NCBI RefSeq assembly: GCF_001704415.2
Contig: NC_030823.1
Span: 77,562,458 to 77,626,457 of the forward strand
Source: Capra hircus
Taxonomy: Eukaryota; Chordata; Mammalia; Artiodactyla; Bovidae
DNA: 64,000 nucleotides
Reading direction: 5' to 3'
Shown here: positions 40,205 through 50,872 of the stretch, piece by piece
Layout of the letters: each line of letters begins with the position of its first letter
Numbering within the stretch: position 1 is the first letter of the stretch
The notes under the pieces: model-generated
Database searches by the model: none
Seen by the model: only the letters and a program-made list of their open reading frames with translations
Told to the model about the DNA's origin: nothing
Position numbers and translations under genes: made by a program

Positions 40205-40783
40205 CAGTGGTCACCAGTGGGGAGAGGGGAAGAGGAGGGCTGAGGCGGGGGCTGGGGGCCGCAGGTCACCAGTGGGGAGAGGGGGAGAGGAGGGCTGAGG
40301 CGGGGGCTGGGGGCCGCGGGCCACCAGTGGGGAGAGGGGAAGAGGAGGGCTGGGCGCCGCGGGCCACCAGTGGGGAGAGGGGGAGAGGAGGGCTGAGGCG
40401 GGGGCTGGGGGCCGCAGGCCACCCGTGGGGAGAGGGGAAGAGGAGGGCTGAGGCGGGGGCTGGGGGTCACAGGCCACCCGTGGGGAGAGGGGAAGAGGAG
40501 GGCTGAGGCGGGGGCCACCAGTGGGGAGAGGGGGAGAGGAGGGCTGAGGCGGGGGCTGGGGGCCGCAGGCCACCCGTGGGGAGAGGGGAAGAGGAGGGCT
40601 GAGGCGGGGGCTGGGGGTCACAGGCCACCCGTGGGGAGAGGGGGAGAGGAGGGCTGAGGCGGGGGCCACCGGTGGGGAGAGGGGAAGAGGAGGGCTGAGG
40701 CGGGGGCTGGGGGCCGCAGGCCACCAGTGGGGAGAGGGGAAGAGGAGGGCTGAGGCGGGGGCTGGGGGCCGCGGGCACAGAGC
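40205..40783 (+). repeat. 55-bp G-rich minisatellite with 41-bp variant units
   Basis: Unit order: 'ccaccagtggggagagggg', 'aagaggagggctgaggcgg', 'gggctgggggccgcagg'. Unit starts at about 40211, 40266, 40321, 40363, 40419, 40473, 40514, 40570, 40624, 40666 and 40721: spacings 55, 55, 42, 56, 54, 41, 56, 54, 42, 55. Short units recur every third position, giving a rough 151-bp higher-order period. The first short unit has a different internal deletion from the other two. It grows from the 'ggttaccagaggggaaagg' tract of the L1 3' UTR. Confidence 0.92.
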
Positions 40784-40965
40784 ACTGAGTGAGGAGCACA
40801 TCAGCAGCCCAGAGACACTGTGCAGCCCAGGGAGATGCAGTCACTGTTTTCTGATGACTTTAAATGGAGTCCATAGAAGCACTGAAAACCTATATTATAC
40901 ATCTGCACAAATATAATATTGTAAATCAACTACACCTCAATAAAATAAAAAATAAAATGCTCAGG

Positions 40966-42699
40966 AAAGACCCACCAGAAGCAAACGATTCCTAACCCAT
41001 TAATCACCTAAAATGGTCCAGTGTATCTCCAAAGGCATTTAAAGTCAAAAATCAGATATCCTTGAAATGGAAGAGGCGAACAGAATATAGGTAAACTCCC
41101 TTCAATTTGCATTCATTCCAGGTTTAATACACGCGTAGGTAAGAAGAGCTTCTAAGACTAGGGAGCATTCACTGAGCAGACCCTTACATCCCAGGAAAGG
41201 GCCTAATACCCTCCTAAACCTTGGGAAAGCAGCACGAAATTCACCCCCGTCAGCCCTGAAGGCATCGCCCCGGCTCATTCGGTATTCTCCGTTTGAGCCG
41301 CCATCCCCTCCCGGAGATCTAAGAGACAACATTTCCGAAACGGGGAGTTTTCAATCCCCGCACTGTGGACTGTAGGCACTGACATTGTCGGGTTCCTACC
41401 ATTTCCGGATGAGAAGCGCGGGGGCAGACCCGGAGCGCGGCCAGTGCAGCAGGGGCTGGGCCATCGCCTGGGCGCCCCGGCTCACTGGGGCAGGGGGGAG
41501 GCGGGGTCTCCTCCCCAGCCTCAAGGAGATGTCGCTGAACCAGAAAACCACTCTCTCCTCCGAGCACTGGGGCTCCACGGGGAAGCCCACCAAGGAGTGG
41601 GGTAGCGGGCACCAAGGAGTTACACGTAAAACGTTGTTTTCAGCAGAGAAGCTGAAAAGCAATACCAATGTTCTCCCCAAGCATTAAGCTCTGCAGACTT
41701 CACCTCCCGACACAGCTCAACCGTGCGCCCTTCCGCCCACCGCTGCCCCGGTCACCCCGGCCCCTCACCGGGATTCCAGGCCGGGCTGACTGCAGGAGCC
41801 CCCAGCCCCTACTGACGCCTCATCCCCCCCACGCCGGCTCTTCCGACGGTTCACTCACCAGCTGAACTCCCCGGACTGAAGGTCAGCTGGTGGGATCACC
41901 CATCTCCGCCCTGCTTGAAGCCCTGTGACGGCTTTTCCTCCTTCTCAGTGTTAATCTTGCAGACCAGGGTTCCTGGCCTTCCCCAATCAGCAGAAACTGA
42001 GCAGAGGCCTGGAGCTCAGGCCCACACCATCCACACCATTTAAGGGACAGCAACTGCCAGTCCTCTGACCAAAGCAAGCCACGCGGCCAAGTCCAAAATG
42101 AATGAGACAGAGAAGAATATCTGCCGCAGTGGAGGGGAACGAATGCTTGCCAACAGCAACAGACACTCCGAGGCCAGGCTGTGGAGAACCGAGTCTCGGT
42201 CACACGCGGCACCGCTGTCACGCAGCTCGAGGGCACGTGCGACCATGAAGCCGCTGGGATCGGAGAAAACAGTGGTCCCAAACACGAGCCCAGGTTCTAA
42301 GCCACCAATCAGAGCCGTCGCTGGAAGCGGACTTGCGCTCCTCGCGCGCTCCGGGGTGGGTAGCAGCTGGGGTTTACTTAGCGGTGGGTAATGAGCGCTG
42401 AGGTAGCCCCTCCCCTCCACGGGGACTAAGAAATGAATTTGCAAGGAGAAGCAGGAGGCAAAGAAGGAGAAATTAAGTATCGTTGAGGCGAGAGGGTTGT
42501 GGGTATTTCTCAAGTCATCATGTGCTGAAATCTTCTCTGTGCTAGCTTCAGAGTCGCTCCAGTCAAATAAAAAAAGGGTATTTGGAGATTCATTTGTTTT
42601 TTAAGTTTCATGAGACCACCCAGCAACTGTCCAATCGTCGTGGCCACAGTGATTATTTGAAAATGTAGATCTCATCCTGTCCCCTCCCTAGTAAAAACT
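40966..42699. other. GC-rich unique stretch
   Basis: 1.7 kb with no ruminant SINE or LINE. CpG is moderately frequent at 41380-41480 and 41720-41850, below a clear island. Frames of 90-157 codons on both strands overlap and lack exon signals. Confidence 0.4.
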
Positions 42700-42785
42700 C
42701 TGCAAAGCCTTCCAATTGCCTCTGGTTAAAATCCAGTCCCCTCTCAATGGTGCCCTAGAACCCTTTCACCTCTCCAGCTTCACCT

Positions 42786-43447
42786 CCCCGCCACCTCCTC
42801 CTGGGCCCCAGCCACCCTCCTCCTGGGCCCCAGCCACCCTCCTCCTGGGCCCCAGCCACCCTCCTCCTGGACCCCAGCCACCCTCCTCCTGGGCCCCAGC
42901 CACCTCCTCCTGGGCCCCCGCCACCCTCCTCCTGGGCCCCAGCCACCCTCCTCCTGGGCCCCCGCCACCCTCCTCCTGGACCCCAGCCACCCTCCTCCTG
43001 GGCCCCAGCCACCTCCTCCTGGGCCCCCGCCACCCTCCTCCTGGGCCCCAGCCACCCTCCTCCTGGACCCCAGCCACCCTCCTCCTGGACCCCAGCCACC
43101 CTCCTCCTGGGCCCCCGCCACCCTCCTCCTGGGCCCCAGCCACCCTCCTCCTGGGCCCCAGCCACCTCCTCCTGGGCCCCAGCCACCCTCCTCCTGGGCC
43201 CCAGCCACCCTCCTCCTGGACCCCAGCCACTCTCCTCCTGGGCCCCAGCCACCCTCCTCCTGGGCCCCAGCCACCTCCTCCTGGGCCCCAGCCACCCTCC
43301 TCCTGGGCCCCAGCCACCTCCTCCTGGGCCCCCGCCACCTCTTTCTGGGCCCCCGCCACCCTCCTCCTGGGCCCCAGCCACCCTCCTCCTGGACCCCAGC
43401 CACCCTCCTCCTGGGCCCCAGCCATCCTCCTCCTGGGCTCCAGCCAC
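42786..43447. repeat. 22-bp GC-rich minisatellite inside L2
   Basis: About 30 copies of 'ccaccctcctcctgggcccc' plus 'ag', with 21-bp units lacking one c and variants ggccccc and ggacccc interspersed. All frames are open on both strands because the period is close to a multiple that avoids stops, so apparent 200-250 residue proline- or glycine-rich proteins are artefacts. The unit's 'ctccagccacc' word is part of L2 itself. Confidence 0.93.
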
Positions 43448-43481
43448 CAGGGATGTTTTTGTTTTTAATAAAAAGTCATCA

Positions 43482-43628
43482 GGACCTCCCTGGTGGTCCA
43501 GTGGTGGTCCCAGCTCCCACTGCAGCGGGCTTGGGCTCCATCCCTAGTCGGAGAACTAAGATCCTGGACACCGGACGGTGCAGCCAATTTTTTTTTTAAT
43601 AAAATTTAAAAAATAAATAAGAATAAGA
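43482..43628 (+). mobile_element. CHR-type SINE inside L2
   Basis: 'aggacctccctggtggtcc', 'ggcttgggctccatccctag', 'gagaactaagatcctgg', 'ggtgcagcc', then a poly-T/A-rich tail. Confidence 0.82.
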
Positions 43629-44040
43629 TGTCAAGGTCTCATCGCTAGCCCTCTGCACTTGTTGTTCCCTCCTCCTGAGAAACTCTTCTTCCCTTCTCTG
43701 GCTAATTCCTGACCAGTGCTTGGGTTTAAACAGAGAGAAGTCTTCTGGGACCCACTGCCTCTGTGTGCCCCTGGAGCCTCCTGTCACCGGCCATCACGAT
43801 AGGCATCCCACACCTGTTGCTCTTCTGTCTTCCTCCAGTCCCCTTACACCCACGAAGGCAAGGACCATGTCTCTGACCCACTCCCCACTAATCACACGTC
43901 CTCAGAAGGCTGCTTTCCCCTGTTTACACTGGAATCCTCTGCTGTCTTCATCTCAACAGCTGTTGAATCTAATACTAGAGTTTTCAGCAAAAGAAATTCT
44001 GCTGAAACTTTTTGAAAACTATACCAACTCTGTGTGTGGT

Positions 44041-44336
44041 TGGTAACGAGCACTTTGTCTCCAACTTCTGTGTACCCTTCAAAGTTTGGTTCAGATTTTG
44101 CCTCCCAGGCCAGGAAGTCCTCTGTGACACCCCTGCAAGTGAGGCCTGAGGCCCCACCTCTGGACTCGCGGGGTAAGAGTGCGCACCTGATCTCAGCACC
44201 CACCACGGTGTGCTCTCAAGGTTCTCAGGAAAGATATGCTGATTTCAGGGAAACTGGACACACCTGTGACCTTTACCAGACTCCTTTTGGCCTGTGCTTC
44301 TACTGATTGACCGCTGGCTCTTTTCTGAAAGCAGTG
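44041..44336. other. Diverged stretch, possibly more old LINE
   Basis: 'caaagtttggttcagattttg' and 'caggaagtcctctgtgacacc' resemble an L2 block but are weak. No gene. Confidence 0.35.
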
Positions 44337-45004
44337 TTCAGTTCAGTTCAGTTCAGCTCAGTTGCTCAGTCATGTCCAACTCTTTGCGACCCCATGGACT
44401 GCAGCACACCAGGCCTCCCTGTCCATCACCAACTCCCAGAGCTTGCTCAAGCTCATGTCCGTTGAGTCAGTGATGCCATCCAACCATCTCATCCTCTATT
44501 GTCCCCTTCTCTTCCAGCCTTCAATCTTTCTCAGCATCAGGGTCTTTTCCAATGAGTCAGTCCTTCACATCAGGTGGCCAAAGTATTGGGACTTCAGCTT
44601 CAGCATCAGTCCTTCCAGTTAATATTCAGACTGATTTCCTTTAGGATGGACTGGTTGGATCTCCTTGCAGTCCAAGGGACTCTCAAGAGTCTTCTCCAAC
44701 ACTGCAGTTCAAAAGCATCAATTCTTCAATGCTCAGCTTTCTTTATGGTCCAACTCTCACATCCATACATGACTACTGGAAAAACCACAGCTTTGACTAG
44801 ATGGACATTTGCTAGCAAAGTAATGTCTCTGCTTTTTCATATGCTCTCTAGGTTGGTCATAGCTTTTCTTCCAAGGAGCACGTGTCTTTTAATTTCATGG
44901 TTGCAGTCACCATCTGCAGTGATTTTGGAGCCCAAGAAAACAAAGTCTGTCACTGTTTCCATTGTTTCCCCATCTATTTGCTGTAAAGCAATGGGAAAGC
45001 AATG
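44337..45004 (-). mobile_element. BovB 3' portion with near-perfect 10-bp TSD
   Basis: BovB from the 3' end at 44347 to 44994. Flanks 'gaaagcagtg' (44337-44346) and 'gaaagcaatg' (44995-45004) differ by one base and are the target-site duplication. 5' truncated in the C-terminal domain; frame broken. Confidence 0.9.
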
Positions 45005-45154
45005 AGGTTGTCTCGAATCAAAACACGCATGAAATAATGTTCCCGTATCTACACACTCTTTATATCTGTAAAATTATAATAATCTTCCATAAATGTATTT
45101 TGGCATATACCCTCCCGCCAGAGAATGGCTATTAAGTATTTACCAGCACATCAC
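45005..45154. other. Short unannotated gap
   Basis: Nothing recognised. Confidence 0.4.
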
Positions 45155-45372
45155 AGGGTTCCCCAGATGACTCAGTGCTAAAGAGTCTGCCTGCCAATGA
45201 AGGAGATGGGGGTTAGATTCCTGGGTCAGGAAGATCCCCTGGAAAAGGAAATGGTGACCCACTCCAGTACTCTTACCTGGGAAATCCTATGGACAGCGGA
45301 GCTTAGCTGGCTACAGTCCACAGGGTTGTAAAGAGTCAGACAGGACTGAGCGACTGAGCGCACGCACGCACA
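45155..45372 (+). mobile_element. Bov-tA SINE
   Basis: 'gggttccccagatgactcag', 'gggtcaggaagatcccctgg', 'ggctacagtccacagggttg', 'gactgagcgactgagcgc'. Confidence 0.9.
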
Positions 45373-45410
45373 GCACACCGCTCCCCGCCGCCCACAGGAG
45401 CACCCCGCCT

Positions 45411-45503
45411 TGTGCTGTGCTGAGTCGCTCAGTCATGCCCAGCTCTTTGCGACTCCTTGGACTGTAGCCCACCAGGCTCCTGAGTCCATGGGGATTGGCT
45501 TCC
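45411..45503 (-). mobile_element. Bov-tA 3' fragment
   Basis: Only the BovA part: 'gagtcgctcagtcatgccc', 'tggactgtagcccaccagg', 'gagtccatgggga'. Truncated there. Confidence 0.8.
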
Positions 45504-46007
45504 TCTTCACGAAACGTGAACTTCTGAGTACTCTTGAGGATAATTTTAGTATGTAGAAAAGAACACTCAATTGACTTGAAAATTACTTTTTCTCTAATCA
45601 ATACTTAATTCTTATTGTTTTCAAATTCAAAAGCCTAGTTTTTCCTTATATTTTAAGAACGACATCACATCTTATTATTATATTTATTTATAAATATTTA
45701 CAAATATTATTTTACTTATTACAAATATTTACAGATATTCACACCACTTTTAAGGGTATGATTAATATGTCTTGCCTTTCACTGAGGACATTACATTTTT
45801 ACAAAAATTTAAATTGCATTTATAAATTTAATCTATCATATTTATGTTAAGTATTTCAATTGACTGATAACAAAAAATCTCAGGTACCTAAATAATACTT
45901 ATAAATCTAATTCATTTAACTTGCAAGTCTTATAACGATGACATCAGAGACCTTGGCCCTTGTGTCCTTGTGTCCCTATGCTGGCCACTGCAAGTATACA
46001 AGCGTCA
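45504..46007. other. AT-rich stretch
   Basis: Strong AT-richness with repeated 'aaatattt' words around 45680-45740. No gene. Confidence 0.45.
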
Positions 46008-46171
46008 CCAGTACAGCGGCACTTCCTATATACCACACCTCCAGTACCCAGCACTTCCTGCACACCACACCTCCAGCACACCAGCGGTTCCTATGTACTG
46101 CACCTCAAGTATTCTAACACTCCCTGCATAGCACACCTCCAGTATAGTGACACTTCCCACATACCACAGCT
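46008..46171. repeat. Degenerate 33-bp tandem repeat, five copies
   Basis: Units start with 'ccagta' and end with 'accacacct', e.g. 'cacttcctatataccacacc' in the first. Copies differ at about a quarter to a third of positions, so the array is old. Confidence 0.8.
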
Positions 46172-47290
46172 CCAGGATACCAGCTGCAAAGAACAGCTAA
46201 TCCCAGGAAACGCCCCTCCTTGTGTCACCGGCTGTCTGGTACCCCGCCCAGATAAGCAAAGTGGCCAGCCCTCAGGTCCTGTCCAGTGCTGGATCCCGCG
46301 ATGCCCAAGTGGTGTGTGAAATACCCGAGGTTAAGTTCAGAGCCTGGAGACACCAGCTCCATCTCCCACCCCTGATTTCATTTGTTACACGATTTTCTTC
46401 TGAGTAAAGACCCGGCTGTTGGAGAAGGCTCTATTCCCTTAAACAAACTATTCGACATCCCTGTGAAGTCCTCACAGATAATAAGATAGAAATACTCACA
46501 CCTTCCATGGAGGAACGCAGGCAACCTTGTCTGCACTTCACACACCCCCAGGGGTCTGGGAGACTGCAGACAGGAGGTGATAACTGAAACAGCGGATGGG
46601 CCGCGAAACCTTCAGGCACTCCTCCGTAAATATTATTTCTCTCTGCAGGGCTTCTTGAAAGGTATTAATGCTAGTGAGTCTGAGATTATAGTTCCTAATA
46701 AAAGAACCTGGAAAGCAATGATTCCAGGTATCCAGTTAAAAGCAAAATAGTTATCTGATGATGTATGTGTCTATTCAACAGGTAAAAATACTCTGGAAAG
46801 TAATTCTGAATAATAATGCATGCCCTTCTTTCTTTTCTCAGTCATCACAAACACCTACCTATTAATTTCTCTAATCAGCTAAAATAACCACTCACGCATC
46901 ACCTTCTATATGATATGACAGGCCACTCAAATGCCACTTCGAAAATTAAACGCACAAGCAGTGATAAGTCATGTGAATTCCTGTACATAGTAAAGTAGTT
47001 AACAGATGGCATTTTGCAGGATTCAGCACTTGAAGGGGGCAATGTTTCACCGTGCTGTTTGTAAAGGCGCTGATTTTTAGAAGAAAATTAGTTTCCAGAG
47101 ATGGACAGTCTGCAAAGACATAGCAGATTCATTGCCAAATTCTGGTTCCTCATCTGCACTGAGCAGTTAGCAGGTCCGTGTCCTTGTGCCAGAAGGCTCC
47201 CCACACCCCAGCCCACAAGACACGGACCTCTGCGAGAGACACAGGGGATGCGGCTCAGGTGTCACCCAGGAATTCGAGGAAACGTGAAGA
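46172..47290. other. Repeat-free stretch, conserved-element candidate on right
   Basis: No ruminant repeat in 1.1 kb. 46680-47060 is AT-rich and balanced, containing words such as 'cagtgataagtcatgtgaat' and 'tattaatttctctaatcagc', the style of enhancer DNA. No exon. Confidence 0.4.
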
Positions 47291-47795
47291 CCAGCTCCCC
47301 GGTGGCTCAGCGGTGAAGAGTCTGCCTGCCAATGCAGGAGACATGGGCTCAATCCCTGGTCCCGGAAGGTCCCGGAAGGTCCCGGAAGGTCCCACAGGCC
47401 ACAGAGCAACTAACCCCGCACGTGAGGGCTCAGTTCTGTCCAATTCTTTGCGACCCCGTGGACGGTAGTCCGCCAGGTTCCTCTGTCCATGGGATTCTCC
47501 AGGCAAGAATACTGGAGTGGGTTGCCATTTCCTCCTCCAGAGGAAGCTTCCCAACCCAGGAATCGAACCCGGGTCTCCTGCACCTCCTGCATTGGCAGGT
47601 GGATTCTTTCCCACCGCACCACCTGGGAATCCAACTAAACTCACAACTACTGGGTCTGTGCTCCAGAGCCCGCACTCTGCAACAGGAGACGCCTGAGCAC
47701 CGCAGCTCGAGCGTGGCCCTTACTCGCCGCAACTAGAGAAAAACCCACACAGCAACGAAGACCCAGAACAGCCTAAATGAATACATAAAATTATA
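47291..47795 (+). mobile_element. CHR-1 type SINE split by a Bov-tA
   Basis: Head 'ggtggctcagcggtgaagag' to 'ccacagagcaactaac' (47291-47413), then a nested Bov-tA, then the body resumes 'caactactgggtctgtgctcc', 'gagcccgcactctgcaac', 'cgccgcaactagagaaaaac', 'cagcaacgaagacccag'. The head holds an extra in-place triplication of the 10-bp word cccggaaggt at 47361-47390. Confidence 0.82.
47424..47631 (-). mobile_element. Nested Bov-tA SINE
   Basis: 'ctcagttctgtccaattc', 'tctccaggcaagaatactgg', 'aacccaggaatcgaacccg', 'caccacctgggaatcc'. The word 'caactaa' occurs on both sides (near 47408 and 47632) and is a possible target-site duplication. Confidence 0.88.
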
Positions 47796-48391
47796 CATAT
47801 ATGGAAACATGAAGACCACGGCAAGGCATTCCGTCACTCACCAAGGGCACTCACCCCCAGCCTGAGCCCCACAAGTCCACTCACTTTCTCAAACTATGAG
47901 AAACCGGACCTCAACAAAACGGTACCTGCGTCTGAGTGGTGAAAAATCCCATCACCTTCACTGTGAAAAAAGGCCGCTATACCACAGACCTGTACTCCTG
48001 TGCTTCGGCAGCCCTGTTTCAATTTCCCTTTAAAGAAAAATGTCTGCTAAATGTTTCCTTTTGTTTTCTTAATTTACATCTGATATTACAAAAAGGGTAA
48101 CTGAAAGAATGATTTGTCTTGGAATAAATAAAGTACTCAGGTAAGCCAGCAATGTCTGTGAACTGCATGATCAATTCCGTGATCAGGCAGAGGAGCCCTG
48201 CGCGTCCACATTGATCTTAAAACGCAAATCTGGACACAACTAATCTTCACATAAATATAATAGGTAGAGCATTGATTTTTCCCTCGCGATCATATAAAAA
48301 ATTAACTACAGTGATGGTAGTGAAGTAATATAATGTTATTTGAAGGTAGACTGTGATAAGTTAAAGAAACGTACTGTAATCTCTGAAGCAA
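47796..48391. other. Unannotated unique stretch
   Basis: Nothing recognised; moderately AT-rich. Confidence 0.4.
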
Positions 48392-48419
48392 CCACACACA
48401 CACACACACACACACACAC
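48392..48419. repeat. (CA)n microsatellite, 14 units
   Basis: Uninterrupted CA dinucleotides for 28 bases. Confidence 0.95.
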
Positions 48420-48606
48420 GGGTCTAGCTAAAAGTCAATAGAGGAGATAAAATGAAATCCTGAAAAATATTCAGTTTACCCAAAGGAAGGCAGGAAAGGA
48501 GGAGGAGAGGAACAAAGAATTGTTGGGGCAGATGCGAAGCGAAGATGGTAGGCTTGAATCCGATCGTGCTGAGAGCCCAGCACGTCTTATTTAAGACAGA
48601 CCAACG

Positions 48607-48720
48607 GTGGGACCTCCCTGCTCCACGATTCCCATGCAGGGGCAGCGGGCCTGATCCCTACTTGGAGAACTAAGATCCCAAACGCCATGTGGCACAGCCA
48701 GAAAATAAACTAGACTTTTT
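48607..48720 (+). mobile_element. CHR-type SINE, short
   Basis: 'gtgggacctccctgctcc', 'gatccctacttggagaac', 'taagatcccaaacgccatg', 'tggcacagccagaaaataaac'. Confidence 0.78.
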
Positions 48721-49036
48721 TAAGGGTGTTAAACCTATGTCAATATATTTTAATGTGTGTCTGTCTCCATTTCACACGTGCCAAGTGGTCACTGGCCCCA
48801 CGTGGAAGGAAAAGCTCACTGGATAATTCTCGACTCCAGTTACATCAGTGAAGTCCCCCAGTAGAGACTAATGCGGCGGGCGCAACCGCACGGAGGCTGA
48901 CGTCGCAGAGGGAGACGTTATGCCCCTATATACTCATTTGCTCCCCACCTAACTGCTCTTGTGAGCCTGAAACACCTACCTGGTGCCCTAAAAAGGCAAG
49001 ACCGAATAAAGAAAAGGTATGACGTTAGTCACAGAG
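48721..49036. other. Unannotated unique stretch
   Basis: No feature. A small CpG patch at 48870-48915. Confidence 0.4.
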
Positions 49037-49248
49037 CTTCCCAGGTGGAGCTAGTGGTAAAGAACCCGCCTGCCAACGCAGGAGACAGGGTTAGATCCCT
49101 GGGTCGGGAAGATCCCCTGGAGAAGGAGAAGGAAATGGCAACCCAGTCTGGTATCCTTGCCTGGAAAATTCCACGGACAGAGGAGTCTGGTGGGCTACAG
49201 TCCATGGGGCCAAAAGAGTTGAACACGATTGAAGCGACTTAGCACACC
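49037..49248 (+). mobile_element. Bov-tA SINE
   Basis: 'gagcttcccaggtggagc', 'gggtcgggaagatcccctgg', 'gaggagtctggtgggctac', 'cgattgaagcgacttagc'. Confidence 0.9.
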
Positions 49249-50061
49249 CACAAGACACTAGTCACACACGCATGTACACAGGAAAATCAGTAAGCTTGAC
49301 GTTAGAAGGAACGTTGACATGATGTCCACACAGATATTTAAGAATCAATTTCTAGATCTCCTGAACACGATAATACAGCAACATTTTTATAGCAAAGCAG
49401 ACTGAATTCCCGTGATAAATAATCCCCAGTCCCACACAGGCAGGAGCCTTGACGAATTTCTGCTTTAATAACTAGAGGGTTTAATTACAAAGCTGATGAG
49501 TTATGACCCTCGCTCCCGGACTCCCCCGTCTCTGCTCCCAACCCCCGGTTCCACCGCCTCATACACAAGTAACTCCCCTGGGACAGCAGAGGTCAGAGAC
49601 TGTGCCTGGACGTCCTGGAAAGTCACATGATTGCCGCGGGCACGCTTCTTTTCCATTTGCTATGAACATGGGCAGAACCAACTCCCCACCCCAGCAACCA
49701 TGAACAAAAGCGATCGCTGGGCTATTCACCTATTACTAGAGTTTGGGGCTAAAACAAATGATTGTTATTACCAGGTTATAAACCCTTAAAAAAAATCCCT
49801 AATGGAAATGCTAACAGCTCATTAGCTGTAATGAGGGCCATCCTACAGGACATGTGCCAGCAGACAGACGGCCACTGCGCTAACACAGCCCTTCAGCGAC
49901 AAGGAAGGCGGGCAGCCAGGATGGTCGGCACTGGCCCTGATGTCAGGACCCACCCCTCCTGGTTCCCAGGTCGGCCCTGCACCCCCAGCTTATTCATACC
50001 ACCTCCTTGTAGCCAAAGAGAGGTCAACACACCTGTGGGGCAGCTGATAAAGAGGGGGCTG
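49249..50061. other. Unannotated unique stretch
   Basis: No repeat in 810 bp. 49440-49500 has AT-rich enhancer-like words (tctgctttaataactagag). Confidence 0.4.
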
Positions 50062-50178
50062 CAGGGACTTCCCTGGCAACCCAGAGGCTAAGACTCCACG
50101 CTTCCACTGCAGGGGACACAGGTTTGATCCCTGGTCCAAGAACTAAGATCCTACAAGCCATACACTGTGGCCAAAAAA
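50062..50178 (+). mobile_element. CHR-type SINE
   Basis: 'agggacttccctggcaacc', 'aagactccacgcttccac', 'gtttgatccctggtccaag', 'tgtggccaaaaaaaa'. Confidence 0.88.
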
Positions 50179-50740
50179 AAAGGACCCCAGCTCTGGGCAC
50201 CAGCAGGCTTGAGACGTTAGCCTCAGACATCAGACAGCAGGCCGGGCCTGCGATCCCGAACAAGCCACTCACTGTCAAGCTGTTTCTGGCAACTGTTTAC
50301 CTTCATGAAAGTACTCATCCCCTGGGGCAGGGCCAGAGCTCAAAGGAGAAGTGTGGTCAGCTGCTAAAAGGATGCGCCCTAGGACACAAGGGGGAAGAAC
50401 AGTTAGATGAGTTCTAGGAAATAGTCTCAGGGCCATGAAAATGATAACGTGTTCTTTCAGAGCATCGATTAATTTTAATTCCGAAAGCTCAAAGCCACTA
50501 TTTAAGGGAAATAATTGCTAATATTCCCCAAAGAGAGATCCCCTGGAAGGCTGACGAGAGCAAGTGTGCCAAGGTTCTAACTGTGCCGGAGCATAAAGAT
50601 CAGAAAGCAGAGTAAGGCTGGTCTGCATCCCCTCAGGTCGGTGGTGGGAATCCGCAGGCCAGGAATGGTGGCCACACTTAGTAGGTCTTACCCAGGCCCT
50701 TCCTAAATTGTCGTTACTCCGTCTTGGAGGATTTGGCTCA
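50179..50740. other. Unannotated unique stretch
   Basis: Nothing recognised in 560 bp. Confidence 0.4.
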
Positions 50741-50872
50741 CGACAGTCACCCTCGGATTACAGCCACGGTCACCCTCAGGCTCTGACCTCAGTAACCCTT
50801 GGATTACGACACAGTCACCCTCAGGCTCTGACCTCAGTCACCCTTGGATTACGACCACAGTTGCCCTCACCT
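50741..50872. repeat. 45-46 bp tandem repeat, about three copies
   Basis: The word 'ggattac' starts at 50755, 50801 and 50846 and 'cagtcaccctcaggctctg' type segments recur between. High identity among the last two copies. Confidence 0.88.

Larger units (their letters stand above)
39635..40965 (+). mobile_element. L1 ORF2 end and 3' UTR, twice interrupted
   Basis: Blocks in L1 order: 'aagtaaacaaatgggatcc', 'aaggttttgcacagcaaa', 'caagacgtggaagcaacc', 'aatggaatgctactcagcc', 'gacaatgtgggtggacctag', 'actctatgttatcac', 'acagacacagagaacaaacc', and at the right end 'attgtaaatcaactacacc' and 'tcaataaaataaaa'. It has an internal deletion in ORF2, a nested 110-bp L1 stub at 39880-39989 and a minisatellite at 40205-40783. 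No functional protein. Confidence 0.85.
42700..44040 (+). mobile_element. L2 3' region, interrupted by minisatellite and SINE
   Basis: Left part: 'aaagccttccaattgcctc', 'ggttaaaatccagtcccc', 'accctttcacctctccagc'. Right part after the insertions: 'gccctctgcacttgttgttcc', 'cttccttctctggctaattcc'-like 'cttcccttctctggctaattc', 'cacgaaggcaaggaccatg'. This is the L2 3' end in order, split by two later events. Confidence 0.6.

Noticed and set aside
40147..40844. Frames up to 196 codons across the 55-bp array.
   Set aside because: Same cause: G/C-rich tandem units read open in several phases.
42716..43468. Frames of 207-250 codons on both strands across the 22-bp array.
   Set aside because: They are products of a stop-free tandem repeat. 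There is no start context, splice signal or non-repetitive domain.
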